A stretch of DNA of 55,582 nt from Candidatus Hydrogenedentota bacterium. Its GTDB lineage: Bacteria; Hydrogenedentota; Hydrogenedentia; Hydrogenedentales; CAILVY01. The position numbers and the translations under genes were made by a program. The stretch is from NCBI GenBank assembly GCA_029565395.1, contig JAKQOG010000257.1:1-55582 (forward strand), in the 5' to 3' direction. This document shows positions 8,629-17,245 of the stretch, in pieces. The notes below the pieces were generated by a model, which was not told where the DNA came from, did not search any database, and worked only from the letters and a program-made list of their open reading frames with translations. The stretch's first letter is position 1. The number at the start of each line of letters is the position of its first letter.

Positions 8629-11600
8629 TCCTTGGCCACCATTTCCACGCCGCACAACAGTGTGTCCGCGCCACTTTTCGGGTTAAGCGTGATTTCCAGT
8701 GCATCACGAATGGCAACGTCCGTAAATTCTTTTTCAACCACGCGCATCGCGCCGCCCGCTTCCGCCGCGGGATCAAAATCCTTCAAAACGGCACGGCCCT
8801 GCAGCGAAACGTCGAATATGCGCTGGCCCGGCTCCGCTTCTCCAGGCTCCGCAAAGAACAACCGCACCGTGTAGGGCACGGAATCCTTGGCGCCCTCCTC
8901 AAGGGTGATGTTGAGCCGCTGCAACCCTTTCATTCCGGAGGCCGCCACCCATGTGAGGCCGCCGCCGGTCATGCGTGATGAATGGTAGCGGTAGCAGAGT
9001 GGCTCGGCAGGCTCGGTAACGATCTTAATCTCGGGGGAAGGTCCGCCCACGCTGGGATAATCGAGCCACAAGGTGGCGTGCTTATCCCGTCTATCGCCGG
9101 GTGCGCCGAGATTCAGGCCGAGGCGGTTGATTCTGCCAGAGGCGGCTTCAAACGCGTTGAAGGTCCACATTTCCACCTCCGGTCTGTGAATGAGGGCGAG
9201 AGAGGTTTGAATCTGGTAGCTGCACGTGCATGTCCGGGTGTAGTCGGGGGCGTTGAGGACACCGTTTGCGGCAATAAGGTTGGAGGTGCATCCGGATCGG
9301 AATCCGCCGAGATTCCCGGTGCCTCCGTCATTTTGAAGATCGAAAAAGCCCGCGGCCGCCGAGCGGAACGTCACCAGGTTCTGACAAGCAATGGCGGTGT
9401 TGCATCCATGCTGGCGCATCCAGCTCATATCGAGGCATGTTCCCGTAAGGGGATCTTGCCGCATACTGGGGTCCCCCGTAGACAGACTGAAGAATTTCTG
9501 TTGTGCGATGATGGTTGCATTGTGGAGCATGCAGGGGCCGCTGTAGCCCATCTTCCGGTCCCAAAGCACGGCGCCATCGGCGCCATTATATACGGCCATC
9601 CGGTCTTTGGCTTCATCCTTGAGCATGTCGCCGGAAGCCCGTCCCGCCTGTAACAGGAGCCCGTGCTGCTGAGAATACCCGAGCCAAGTGCCAAAGACGT
9701 CCTTAGTGACGCGCCATTGTTCCTGCCCCGTTTGTACATCCAAGGCAAGCAGGCAGCCTGACTCGGGAAGTTCAACTCCGCGCCGTGCGAGCTGGTCCCT
9801 GAGTTCGTCCGTCGCGCGGTCAATGCAAAACACTTTTCCGCCGCCGAGTACGATAGCGTTATGGCGGAATGCCGCGTCCGCGGTGCGCGACCAGAGCGGG
9901 GCGCCGGTATGACGGTTCAATGCCACGATGCGCTTGCTGGCAACGGCGTTCCATGTCTGGCCCTTGATTTCCTCGTCATAGCGAAGCGGTCCAGAACCCG
10001 CCACAAGCGTGTCTTCCCACACGGCGATGTATCCGAAATCCGGGGTGTCTGCTGTGCCCTCGGGGGCAGGCAAGGTAAATTCCGAGAGAATAGTTCCCGT
10101 GGCGGGATCGAGCCGCAGGCATTTCGCCCCATAGGCGACGTAGACGCCATCGGCAAGAGACACATAATTGCTGCCCAGCGCGTTTGCGCCCGGTTGGTGA
10201 TGCGTGTTGTCGTAGGCTTTGCCAATGTCAGGCAGCGCCGTTTGCCAAAGTACCCGTCCGGTGTAGACATCCAACGCGCGGATCATATCCGGTCCTTCGA
10301 TAAACAATCGCCCATCTACCACCTGTTCCGAGGGGCCATGGCCATGCCGCGGCAATATGTCTTTGTTGGAAGAGCCTCCGAACCACAGCAGCCCCAACGG
10401 GGTGCGGACGCGTGTTTCCTGCGAAACCAGAGAGTTTGATGCGTCGGCGTACTGGTGTGTCCAGTTGGCCGAGCCGGGCAAGGGCCCGGTGCGTCTGAGC
10501 AGTATAAGGCTGTCTTTCCTCTCCAGCTTCGCGCCCGCAAGTCCGGCGTCCTGTACCGTTTTTTCCAAGACAGACATCGTGACTTGGGAGGCTTGGAAGC
10601 AGGCCACGCCGCCAAAGGGCCGCAGGCATTCGTATACGTACTCCACTCGCTCTTTGCTGTGCGGGAAATCCGAGGAGGCATTTGCAAGCACGGCGAGGCT
10701 GGCGAAATACGGGGGCAAGGGAAGACGCAATGGGTCTGCCTCGAACAGGGCCACGCGCTTGCCATAGAGGCCGGTTTCATCGAGGGTGCGCCGCGCCGCG
10801 GAGAGTATTTCATGCGCTGCGCCAATCCCCACAATGTGCAGCCGCGATTCTTGCGCCAAGGCGGCGGAAAGCTCGCTGCCTTCGACGCCCAGTATTAGTG
10901 CGTATCCTTCCGAAACCCCGGATGCGCGCAAAATGTCACGGGCTTGCGAAAGCGCGTTGTCATCGGCCGGCGGCGATTGGCGCCCTGCCTCGGCCACAAT
11001 GCGGGCGGAGTGCTGTTTTTTTCCAATGCAGTATATACGCCCCTCGACCGTTGACGCGTAAAGGCGTTCATTGGCGGCGATGATTCGGACGGGATTCCCC
11101 TCGACCTCGGTTTCCCAGGCGAGCTTCGGTTCGCTTTTTCTTTTTGGCACGTCCACCATGAACAAGCCGCCCGGCCTGCACCCATACAATCGCCCGCCGG
11201 CTAAAATAATGTTATTGGCTTGAGCGGCAACGCTCCACTCTTCGGACGCTTCCCATTGACTCCGGACTCGTTGCCGTTTATCCCTATGGGTCTTTATTTC
11301 GAACTTCGTGTAGTCGAAAGCCCGAAGATTCGCACTATCCGCGCAAATGATAGCTGTTGCGCCCATCACCGCCACTGAAGGAAAGCTCCCAAGATTTTGC
11401 CCTGCCTCCAGTTGATATAACGCCCCAGGATTAACATAAAAATCGTTCCGAACCGACACCCGGTAGTCTCCGTACCGGTTATTGGGGTCCAATTCATAGA
11501 ACAACAACTGGCCCGTGTTGCGATCAAGGCAGGCCGCCGGCGCACGGCCGTTGGGGACCAGCAGTTTGTCACCGCTCACCGCAAGGTAGCCTTGGGGCGC

Positions 11601-12284
11601 CATACCTGAAAATGCGGGGCTGTGATGAGGCTGCAACATGTACCTGACATCGTAATTGTCCTTCATCCACCGCACGACGCCCGTTTTTGCATCGAGCGCG
11701 TAGACGCAGACGCCTTCAAACGGCCATATGCCAGCCGCGAAATAGACCGTGCCATCGGCTACGACGGGCGCGCCCCTCACCGGCCAAACGGAGATCATGC
11801 GTGTATTGCCCAGGACCTTCCGGTCAGAAAGGGCGGCTTTAAAACGCCATTGGAGCATTCCCGAAGCGGCGTCAAGGCAATACAGGAATCCATCGTCGGA
11901 ACCCGCATACAGCAATCCCCCATCCACGGCTGGGGCAAACCGTACCGGACCATCCGTATAAAAACGCCATTTCTCCGAGCCGGATTCAGCATCAAATGCC
12001 ATGATCGCGTCAGAATGCGCCGAGCTAAGAAAAAGGGTGTTCGCGGCGGCGATTGGTTCATACGCGACATCAAATTCCAAGCGATCTTCATCGGGCCATG
12101 CCCGTTCAAGGGGCGGCAGTTCAAGGGTCCATTGGAGGGACAGGGCGCCGGGCATCTTTTGGGGCGACGCCCCCGTATGACCGGAGTCATAACGCCACAT
12201 CGGCCAGTCCTCGGCGTGGATTGGCGCCACGATGCCACACGCCAGCAAACAGATGGCATGGGCTAACACTACTTTGCAATTCAT
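8625..12284 (-). CDS. Exported PQQ-type beta-propeller with embedded methyltransferase-like domain
   Basis: This 1219-residue protein has a signal peptide (about 1-24, PIHA/ED). PQQ/BamB-like propeller strands fill residues 25-430 and 600-1060; recurring signatures are AFDAESGSEKWRF (96-108), CLDAASGMLQWRF (136-148), ALDAKTGVVRW (196-206), ALDVYTGRVLW and ALDVQTGQEQW. Between the halves, about 443-600, lies a class I methyltransferase-like fold: ALILGVEGSEL (462-472), HIVGIGAAHEILSAARR (483-499), FEADPLRLPLPPY (514-526). The acidic residue expected after the second strand (usually GxD) is Gly, so SAM binding is doubtful. The C-terminal part resembles a carbohydrate-binding beta-sandwich. The ATG has AAAAAGG eight bases upstream and a TATAAT at 12305-12310, without a convincing -35. 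It is the first gene of the ABC unit. Confidence 0.88.
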   Translation of the reverse strand: MNCKVVLAHAICLLACGIVAPIHAEDWPMWRYDSGHTGASPQKMPGALSLQWTLELPPLERAWPDEDRLEFDVAYEPIAAANTLFLSSAHSDAIMAFDAESGSEKWRFYTDGPVRFAPAVDGGLLYAGSDDGFLYCLDAASGMLQWRFKAALSDRKVLGNTRMISVWPVRGAPVVADGTVYFAAGIWPFEGVCVYALDAKTGVVRWMKDNYDVRYMLQPHHSPAFSGMAPQGYLAVSGDKLLVPNGRAPAACLDRNTGQLLFYELDPNNRYGDYRVSVRNDFYVNPGALYQLEAGQNLGSFPSVAVMGATAIICADSANLRAFDYTKFEIKTHRDKRQRVRSQWEASEEWSVAAQANNIILAGGRLYGCRPGGLFMVDVPKRKSEPKLAWETEVEGNPVRIIAANERLYASTVEGRIYCIGKKQHSARIVAEAGRQSPPADDNALSQARDILRASGVSEGYALILGVEGSELSAALAQESRLHIVGIGAAHEILSAARRTLDETGLYGKRVALFEADPLRLPLPPYFASLAVLANASSDFPHSKERVEYVYECLRPFGGVACFQASQVTMSVLEKTVQDAGLAGAKLERKDSLILLRRTGPLPGSANWTHQYADASNSLVSQETRVRTPLGLLWFGGSSNKDILPRHGHGPSEQVVDGRLFIEGPDMIRALDVYTGRVLWQTALPDIGKAYDNTHHQPGANALGSNYVSLADGVYVAYGAKCLRLDPATGTILSEFTLPAPEGTADTPDFGYIAVWEDTLVAGSGPLRYDEEIKGQTWNAVASKRIVALNRHTGAPLWSRTADAAFRHNAIVLGGGKVFCIDRATDELRDQLARRGVELPESGCLLALDVQTGQEQWRVTKDVFGTWLGYSQQHGLLLQAGRASGDMLKDEAKDRMAVYNGADGAVLWDRKMGYSGPCMLHNATIIAQQKFFSLSTGDPSMRQDPLTGTCLDMSWMRQHGCNTAIACQNLVTFRSAAAGFFDLQNDGGTGNLGGFRSGCTSNLIAANGVLNAPDYTRTCTCSYQIQTSLALIHRPEVEMWTFNAFEAASGRINRLGLNLGAPGDRRDKHATLWLDYPSVGGPSPEIKIVTEPAEPLCYRYHSSRMTGGGLTWVAASGMKGLQRLNITLEEGAKDSVPYTVRLFFAEPGEAEPGQRIFDVSLQGRAVLKDFDPAAEAGGAMRVVEKEFTDVAIRDALEITLNPKSGADTLLCGVEMVAKE

Positions 12285-12450
12285 CTAGATACCTTTTTCA
12301 TTTAATTATAGGTAACAGACCCTCAGTACACATGAAAGGATTCATTGGGGCATGGTGTGTGGCCCATCCGCGGGTGCATCGCAGGGAACGACAACCCCTC
12401 CCCATGCCATGGCACACGGTGTCAACTAATCGAAGTTGAAGCTGTTTTGG

Positions 12451-13899
12451 TCAGACCTCCTCCACAACCTTCATTCCCGTCAGGTGGGCCAAATGGCGAA
12501 TCGTCCGGGTGTGGTCGCCATAATAGGCGACGCGGTGTAACGAGGCATAGTAATCCTTGGCGCTTGCGCCCAGCGCGCCTCCACCCCAATTGTCCAGCAG
12601 TTTTTCTGCATCCTTTATTTCGGCGACAATTTCCGTGCGGCAACCGCGTTCTTCACCTTTGGGGACCTTTGGCACCTCGATGATTTTCCCAGTAAACATT
12701 AACAAAGTATCGAGGTGGATTAGCTTGGTAAAAGTGACTTTCTGCCCGATGCGGTAATGGACCTCGGTCACGGCGCCTCCGCGTACCTCGGCATGGCGGC
12801 GAAGCAAATACGGTGACCTGGCGCTTTCAGGACCTTCCATTCGTAACGGGGCGGAGCAATGGGATAGATGAAATGCATTTTTCGACAGGTCCACGCCCCC
12901 GGCGTTGCCCAAAAACCCGGCGCGGTTCAGCGCATGCTGGAAGATCAGCATGGTCAGAAGGCAGTCCATGTCGCCATCGCAGGCGGCGGGGATTCCACGG
13001 TCGTTGAGGCGCGAAAATCCCAGGCAGGGAAAACCGCGTTCGAGCCAGCGCATGCAGGTTCCAACGCACAATCCGTTTGCGCGGTTCTCAGCCATCAATT
13101 GGTTCAGGGTCAGGCTTGCCTTTGCTGCTTTGACGACATCCTCCCGTGTCGGTTCAACGATTTTCTTTGCTTCTTCAAGCCATGTCTTTGCCTCGGCCTC
13201 CGCGGCGGCAGGATCCACTTTGGCCATAACTTCGTCATAGCGTCCGTCGGGGATTTGCAGGAGTTCAACACCCAGCCGCTCTTTCACTTTTTCCGGTATG
13301 TATGATTCGGGGGTGCCCTTGAACGGCGGAGAGACGAGTACGCGGCTCTGCCGTAATAGCGGAGACACCCGCAGCAAGGCCGCGGCATGTTCCAGTTCAT
13401 TGTAATCGGTGCTGTTAAAGAGCGTGATCCGGTTTCCTTCATCGCGCCACGGCTTCACCAGGCACCAGTCATGCCCGCCAATTATGGGAAGATGGAACAA
13501 CGCCACCGGGCGGCGCTGCTCGAAGATCAACGGCATGATTTTTGTCGGGCCGAAGATGTCCGCACTGATGGCCAGCACGGGAGCGTCAGGACCGGCCTGA
13601 GCCAATAGCTGAGCGGCTTGTTCTGCCGTCGTGGCCTGACCGGTGACGAACTCCACATTGCCAAGGTTTTTTTCCGCTTCAGTCAAGCGGTCCCGCGCGG
13701 CGTTGATCTCCCCTTCTGACGGGGCCCAACTGCGCTCGCCCGGCTTGCCCGCGATAATAGCGCAAATCCGGACCTTTGACTCCGTAGCGGAAGGGGAATT
13801 CGGCGTATTGGCCGCGGCCGTCAGATGACCTGCCGCCAGTGCGATCCCGCCTGCCATGCTTGCCCCCAGAAAATCCCGGCGTGTGCAATGTGTACACAT
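12451..13899 (-). CDS. Tat-exported L-fucose/arabinose-isomerase-like protein
   Basis: This 482-residue protein begins with a twin-arginine signal (TRRDFLGASMAGGIALAAG, residues 6-24). The rest follows the FucI/AraA-like ketol-isomerase fold: N-terminal alpha/beta domains with GGHDW (141-145), then ACDGDMDCLLTM (306-317), which resembles the metal-site loop of that fold but has Asp where Glu is usual, and HLSHCSAP (344-351), which resembles the AHCT motif. Family members normally work in the cytoplasm on free sugars, so Tat export of a folded protein is unusual; it may be a sugar-binding or remodelled enzyme. AAGGAGG lies about ten bases before the ATG. It is 166 bp upstream of the propeller gene on the same strand and may share its transcript. 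Confidence 0.75.
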   Translation of the reverse strand: MCTHCTRRDFLGASMAGGIALAAGHLTAAANTPNSPSATESKVRICAIIAGKPGERSWAPSEGEINAARDRLTEAEKNLGNVEFVTGQATTAEQAAQLLAQAGPDAPVLAISADIFGPTKIMPLIFEQRRPVALFHLPIIGGHDWCLVKPWRDEGNRITLFNSTDYNELEHAAALLRVSPLLRQSRVLVSPPFKGTPESYIPEKVKERLGVELLQIPDGRYDEVMAKVDPAAAEAEAKTWLEEAKKIVEPTREDVVKAAKASLTLNQLMAENRANGLCVGTCMRWLERGFPCLGFSRLNDRGIPAACDGDMDCLLTMLIFQHALNRAGFLGNAGGVDLSKNAFHLSHCSAPLRMEGPESARSPYLLRRHAEVRGGAVTEVHYRIGQKVTFTKLIHLDTLLMFTGKIIEVPKVPKGEERGCRTEIVAEIKDAEKLLDNWGGGALGASAKDYYASLHRVAYYGDHTRTIRHLAHLTGMKVVEEV

Positions 13900-13994
13900 G
13901 ACCTATTCCTCCTTTTGATTAATAAGCATTGGAGCACGATTCCTCGTGGGACTTCAACCTGCCGATGGTCTTATGACTATCCATCAACAAATAG

Positions 13995-14180
13995 GCGATT
14001 TCGATTTTTGATGGTTGTTATGAGAAAGACGGGCAGAACATACGTTCACCTCTCAAAATACGCTCTGATTGGCGAAAAGATGAGTTGTTACAAAATGTCC
14101 TGCAATATCCTTCCGAAAACGAAACCCCCGTCATCAAGTACTTGAGATCAAAACTCATCAACGAAAAAGCGCCAAAATAA
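13995..14180 (+). pseudogene. Startless 3' remnant of a paralogue of the 225-818 gene
   Basis: This frame is open from just after a TAG at 13992-13994 to a TAA at 14178-14180, with no start codon. The 60-odd codons read ISIFDGCYEKDGQN, then KIRSDWRKDELLQNV, then ENETPVIKYLRSKL. Forty of 60 residues match the C-terminus of the intact protein at 225-818, and DNA homology begins abruptly at 13996. The reading frame survives although the front of the gene is missing, so the loss is either recent or the tail still has some use. It lies 27 bp before the second inverted-repeat element. Confidence 0.8.
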
Positions 14181-14207
14181 TCTCTGGAAACAAAAAAAAT
14201 TAGGGCT

Positions 14208-14315
14208 GGGAGGGCGAGGCTCCCGCCGAGCCGTAAGAAAAAAACATCCAAATACGTTGTTATCACATGTTGATATAGATCTTGTTTTACGGCTCGGCGG
14301 GAGCCTCGCCCTCCC
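14208..14315. repeat. Inverted-repeat element, copy B (27-bp perfect arms, core inverted)
   Basis: The left arm 14208-14234 (begins GGGAGGGCGAGGCTCC) is the exact reverse complement of the right arm 14289-14315; two further A/T pairs extend the stem inward to 29 bp. The 54-bp core matches the reverse complement of the core in copy A at 916-1019. Relative to copy A the arms carry A-to-G, T-to-C and T-to-C changes, each matched on the opposite arm. Homology beyond the right arm continues into the 3' end of the gene at 14324. It probably forms a strong hairpin between convergent gene ends. Confidence 0.85.
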
Positions 14316-14323
14316 GTGAAATG

Positions 14324-17062
14324 TCAATAGGTTGACACTACATTGACAGAACCTTGCATGCTGTGCAAGCGAATAATTTCCTTCGCTGGGTCGAAATCGT
14401 TCCAGGATTTACCGTTGATGGTTACTTTCTTGATGGGCGTTCCTTTTGGATGACGCAATCTCAGAAGCACGTTGCGCGGTGGTTTGCGGGAGGGCATCTC
14501 GACGGTGGCTGTGATCTTGCCATTGTCTGCGTCAGAGACGATCTCGTAAACCAGCGGCCCGAAATACGTTGGGGCGTTCTTGATGGAGATTTTTTTGCCT
14601 TGTTCGAGCCAGACGCGGGGCGTGGCGCGGGCCACCCACAAATCTTGGCCTTCCTCCATCACGAGCAGGTCGCGGAAGTTTTCCATGAACCATCCGGCGG
14701 TGCCGTTGTCGGGCGCGGTGCATGGTTCGTAGTTGCCCAGATGCCAGGGTTCCCACAGTTTGCCGTCGGCGGCCACGATGGAAGCATAGGAGTTCATCCA
14801 GAAGCGTAAAAAGCTGGAGATATCATCCTGCAGCAGATAGATATTGGCGTTGTGCGAGGCCTTCGGGAGAATGACATAGGGATTCCAGAACCATGTATCC
14901 TCCGTGGGAAGGCCTTTGGCTTTTCGCGCCGCTTCCTTTTCCTGCACCGCCGCCACTGACGTTCCCATTTCCTCCATCATGTCCAGGGTATCGCGCATGC
15001 GGATATCACCGGCATCCAAAGCGGCGTAAGGTTCGGCCAGCGGCAGTGCTCCCATGAAACGATCACACTCAGGAAACTGGGGTGCGCCTAATTCCGGTCC
15101 GGTGAGACCTCTGGAATAGGCCATGCGTGGAATGAACCGGTGGTATGCGCCATCACGTCCAGGCCGCACCGGTGCAAGCGCGGCTTCCCGCTCGACCGCC
15201 TTTCGCAAGTCGTTGCGGAACGCTTCGGCTTCGCCGCGGTATTTCCGGCCCGCTTTTGGATCGAATTCCAATAATGCGTCGGCAAAACGCTGGAGCCCTT
15301 GCAGCGACAAGGCATCATCCACATAGTACCAGTGCCAGTCGCAACTGGGGATCGCATAATCGCCCAGCATGGAGGGGGGCATCAGCCCGGCAACATGTAA
15401 GTCTTTCCGGTTGGGCACATTTTTCATGTATTGCGTCCGCTGACGGATAATCCAATCAGCGGCTGCCTGCAATCGTTCGAGCTTATGTTGGAACCACTCC
15501 TTGTCGCCGGTCATGAAATAGCGTTCCGCCATGGCAAACAAAAGCCTGCCCGTCGAGGCGTGCGTGCCATCATGACTATAGCCCATGTCATGGCGCATGG
15601 CCGTTGCCCACTCGAGCGCGCCGCCACCGTCTGAATAATCGCCGTCCGGTTTCACGCCCGGCGATTTTAAGAAGTGCTCGTAGACCTTATCGGCTTCGGG
15701 GTGCAGGCCGATCATATCCATTTCATGGGCGACGCGGCCCACCTCAAAGGCCAGCCCGCCCCACATGTGTTTTCCCTGCAATTGGAACGAGGCCGCGCGC
15801 CATGCAGCGGTCCAATCAGGATCGGGCAGTTCCACCTGCATGGGGGGATCTTCGACTTGGGGGAACGGCGAAAGCGTGGTCCCGTCCGGACAGGTCCATA
15901 GCCTGACCTCCTGCATCATTTCTTTCCAGGAGGCGGCTTCGCGATGCGCATCGGTCATCTGCCGGACACTTTTGAGATTTTTTGCCGCTAATTCGGTGGC
16001 AAATTGCCGCGCGGTTTGTCCGCTGCCCACTTTCGTGATAAAAATGCCGCATTCCGGGATCAGGATCGGTCCGTTTTCCAGGTCGCTCACGCGAAAGGTG
16101 AATCCATCGTTTTGTGTCCAAACGGTGATGCGGCTGTCCAACCCCGGGCGGTTCGCGGAGGCATAGAGCACCGGTACGACAATACCCCGCCGTGTGGCAT
16201 CTCCCGTAGCGTGCGAGGTCCATTTGATCTCATTTTTCACCTTCACACCATTGCCTTCGGCCAAGGGAACAGCCGAACCAAGTATTGCGACCGACGGCTC
16301 CAGCCAACCGTCAAAGTTCGATTTTTCCGTGCCTGTCTGGAAACCCCATTCGATTTCCACGTCCATCCGTTTCCATGTTCCTATATCCGGTCCGGTTACC
16401 CGGATATCAGGTATGGAATTGATTATCCCTTTATCGTAGAAGACGGCGGCCATTTCCGTGGCCGCGGGAACATGTGCGCTGTAGGCGCTGTCCATTTTCG
16501 CCGTTGGATCGCTCTTGTATGTCCATGTGTGCCGATCGTCGGATATCACCGGGTTGTTGAGAATCACATCTACGGTCCATCCGAACCATCCGAACGAAGT
16601 GGGATACACCCGGACTTCGACGGCGTCCGGCGAGGGGATCTGCTGTATATCGGGCGGCCACTGGAGTTCCACTTGATAGTCGTTTATGCCGCCGGTCCAG
16701 AGCAGGCCCGCCTGCAACGGATACTTGGGTTGTGGAGGCAATTGTTTCAGCAAATCCGGCATATCGTAATAAATGCTTTTCAATTGGTCCGGCGGGAGTG
16801 CAGAAAATGCCGTGCGATAGACCTTATCGATTCGCTCCAGGCGATGGGGAATAAAACAGGCTTCCGGTTTTTCCTGCACTGTCCGATCGGCGCGCCACGC
16901 ATAAGCCCACGGCGCGATATCCACCGGTTGTCCTTCGAGCTTGCCCAGATCAATTTGTACCACGGGTTGTATTGGGTGACCGAGCGGTTGATTACTCACG
17001 CATCCGAAATTTCCCACCAGAAAGAATAGGGCAAGACATCCGAGCACCATTATTTTTTTCAT
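14324..17062 (-). CDS. Exported large protein, probable (alpha/alpha)6-barrel glycoside-hydrolase-like
   Basis: This 912-residue protein starts at the ATG at 17062, with a full AAGGAGG seven bases upstream. The N-terminus MKKIMVLGCLALFFLVGNFGC may be a lipoprotein signal ending at C21, though the lipobox is not classical. Residues about 110-330 look like beta-sandwich material. From about 430 the sequence is helical and toroid-like, with motifs such as HDMGYSHDGTHASTGRLLFAM, CDWHWYYVDDALSLQGLQRFADAL and PWHLGNYEPCTAPDNGTAGWF, as in (alpha/alpha)6-barrel glycosidases, followed by a small C-terminal beta-domain. No precise GH family could be named. Its 3' end has a decayed paralogue at 1035-1140. 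Probable role: breakdown of extracellular glycans. Confidence 0.75.
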   Translation of the reverse strand: MKKIMVLGCLALFFLVGNFGCVSNQPLGHPIQPVVQIDLGKLEGQPVDIAPWAYAWRADRTVQEKPEACFIPHRLERIDKVYRTAFSALPPDQLKSIYYDMPDLLKQLPPQPKYPLQAGLLWTGGINDYQVELQWPPDIQQIPSPDAVEVRVYPTSFGWFGWTVDVILNNPVISDDRHTWTYKSDPTAKMDSAYSAHVPAATEMAAVFYDKGIINSIPDIRVTGPDIGTWKRMDVEIEWGFQTGTEKSNFDGWLEPSVAILGSAVPLAEGNGVKVKNEIKWTSHATGDATRRGIVVPVLYASANRPGLDSRITVWTQNDGFTFRVSDLENGPILIPECGIFITKVGSGQTARQFATELAAKNLKSVRQMTDAHREAASWKEMMQEVRLWTCPDGTTLSPFPQVEDPPMQVELPDPDWTAAWRAASFQLQGKHMWGGLAFEVGRVAHEMDMIGLHPEADKVYEHFLKSPGVKPDGDYSDGGGALEWATAMRHDMGYSHDGTHASTGRLLFAMAERYFMTGDKEWFQHKLERLQAAADWIIRQRTQYMKNVPNRKDLHVAGLMPPSMLGDYAIPSCDWHWYYVDDALSLQGLQRFADALLEFDPKAGRKYRGEAEAFRNDLRKAVEREAALAPVRPGRDGAYHRFIPRMAYSRGLTGPELGAPQFPECDRFMGALPLAEPYAALDAGDIRMRDTLDMMEEMGTSVAAVQEKEAARKAKGLPTEDTWFWNPYVILPKASHNANIYLLQDDISSFLRFWMNSYASIVAADGKLWEPWHLGNYEPCTAPDNGTAGWFMENFRDLLVMEEGQDLWVARATPRVWLEQGKKISIKNAPTYFGPLVYEIVSDADNGKITATVEMPSRKPPRNVLLRLRHPKGTPIKKVTINGKSWNDFDPAKEIIRLHSMQGSVNVVSTY

Positions 17063-17245
17063 CACACGGCCTCCTTGATCGCAACCGATATCTCGAAATA
17101 AGGAATACATGATTAAATATTCCTGGAAAACATGAGAACCGATTAAACGCTACGCCAAAACCCATTTGAAAAGCAATATAATCCATACTTTGCTGGCTTG
17201 GCGGCAGATTCAATGTTGGAACACCTGAATAGGCTTCCCTTGTAT

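Noticed and set aside
12301..12340. Full promoter for the propeller gene
   Set aside because: A TATAAT exists at 12305-12310 (minus), but the region 17 bp upstream (ATGTGT) does not resemble a -35, so only the -10 was noted.
16004..17029. Plus-strand open frame of 341 codons
   Set aside because: It is antisense to the 912-residue exported protein, which has a perfect AAGGAGG site.
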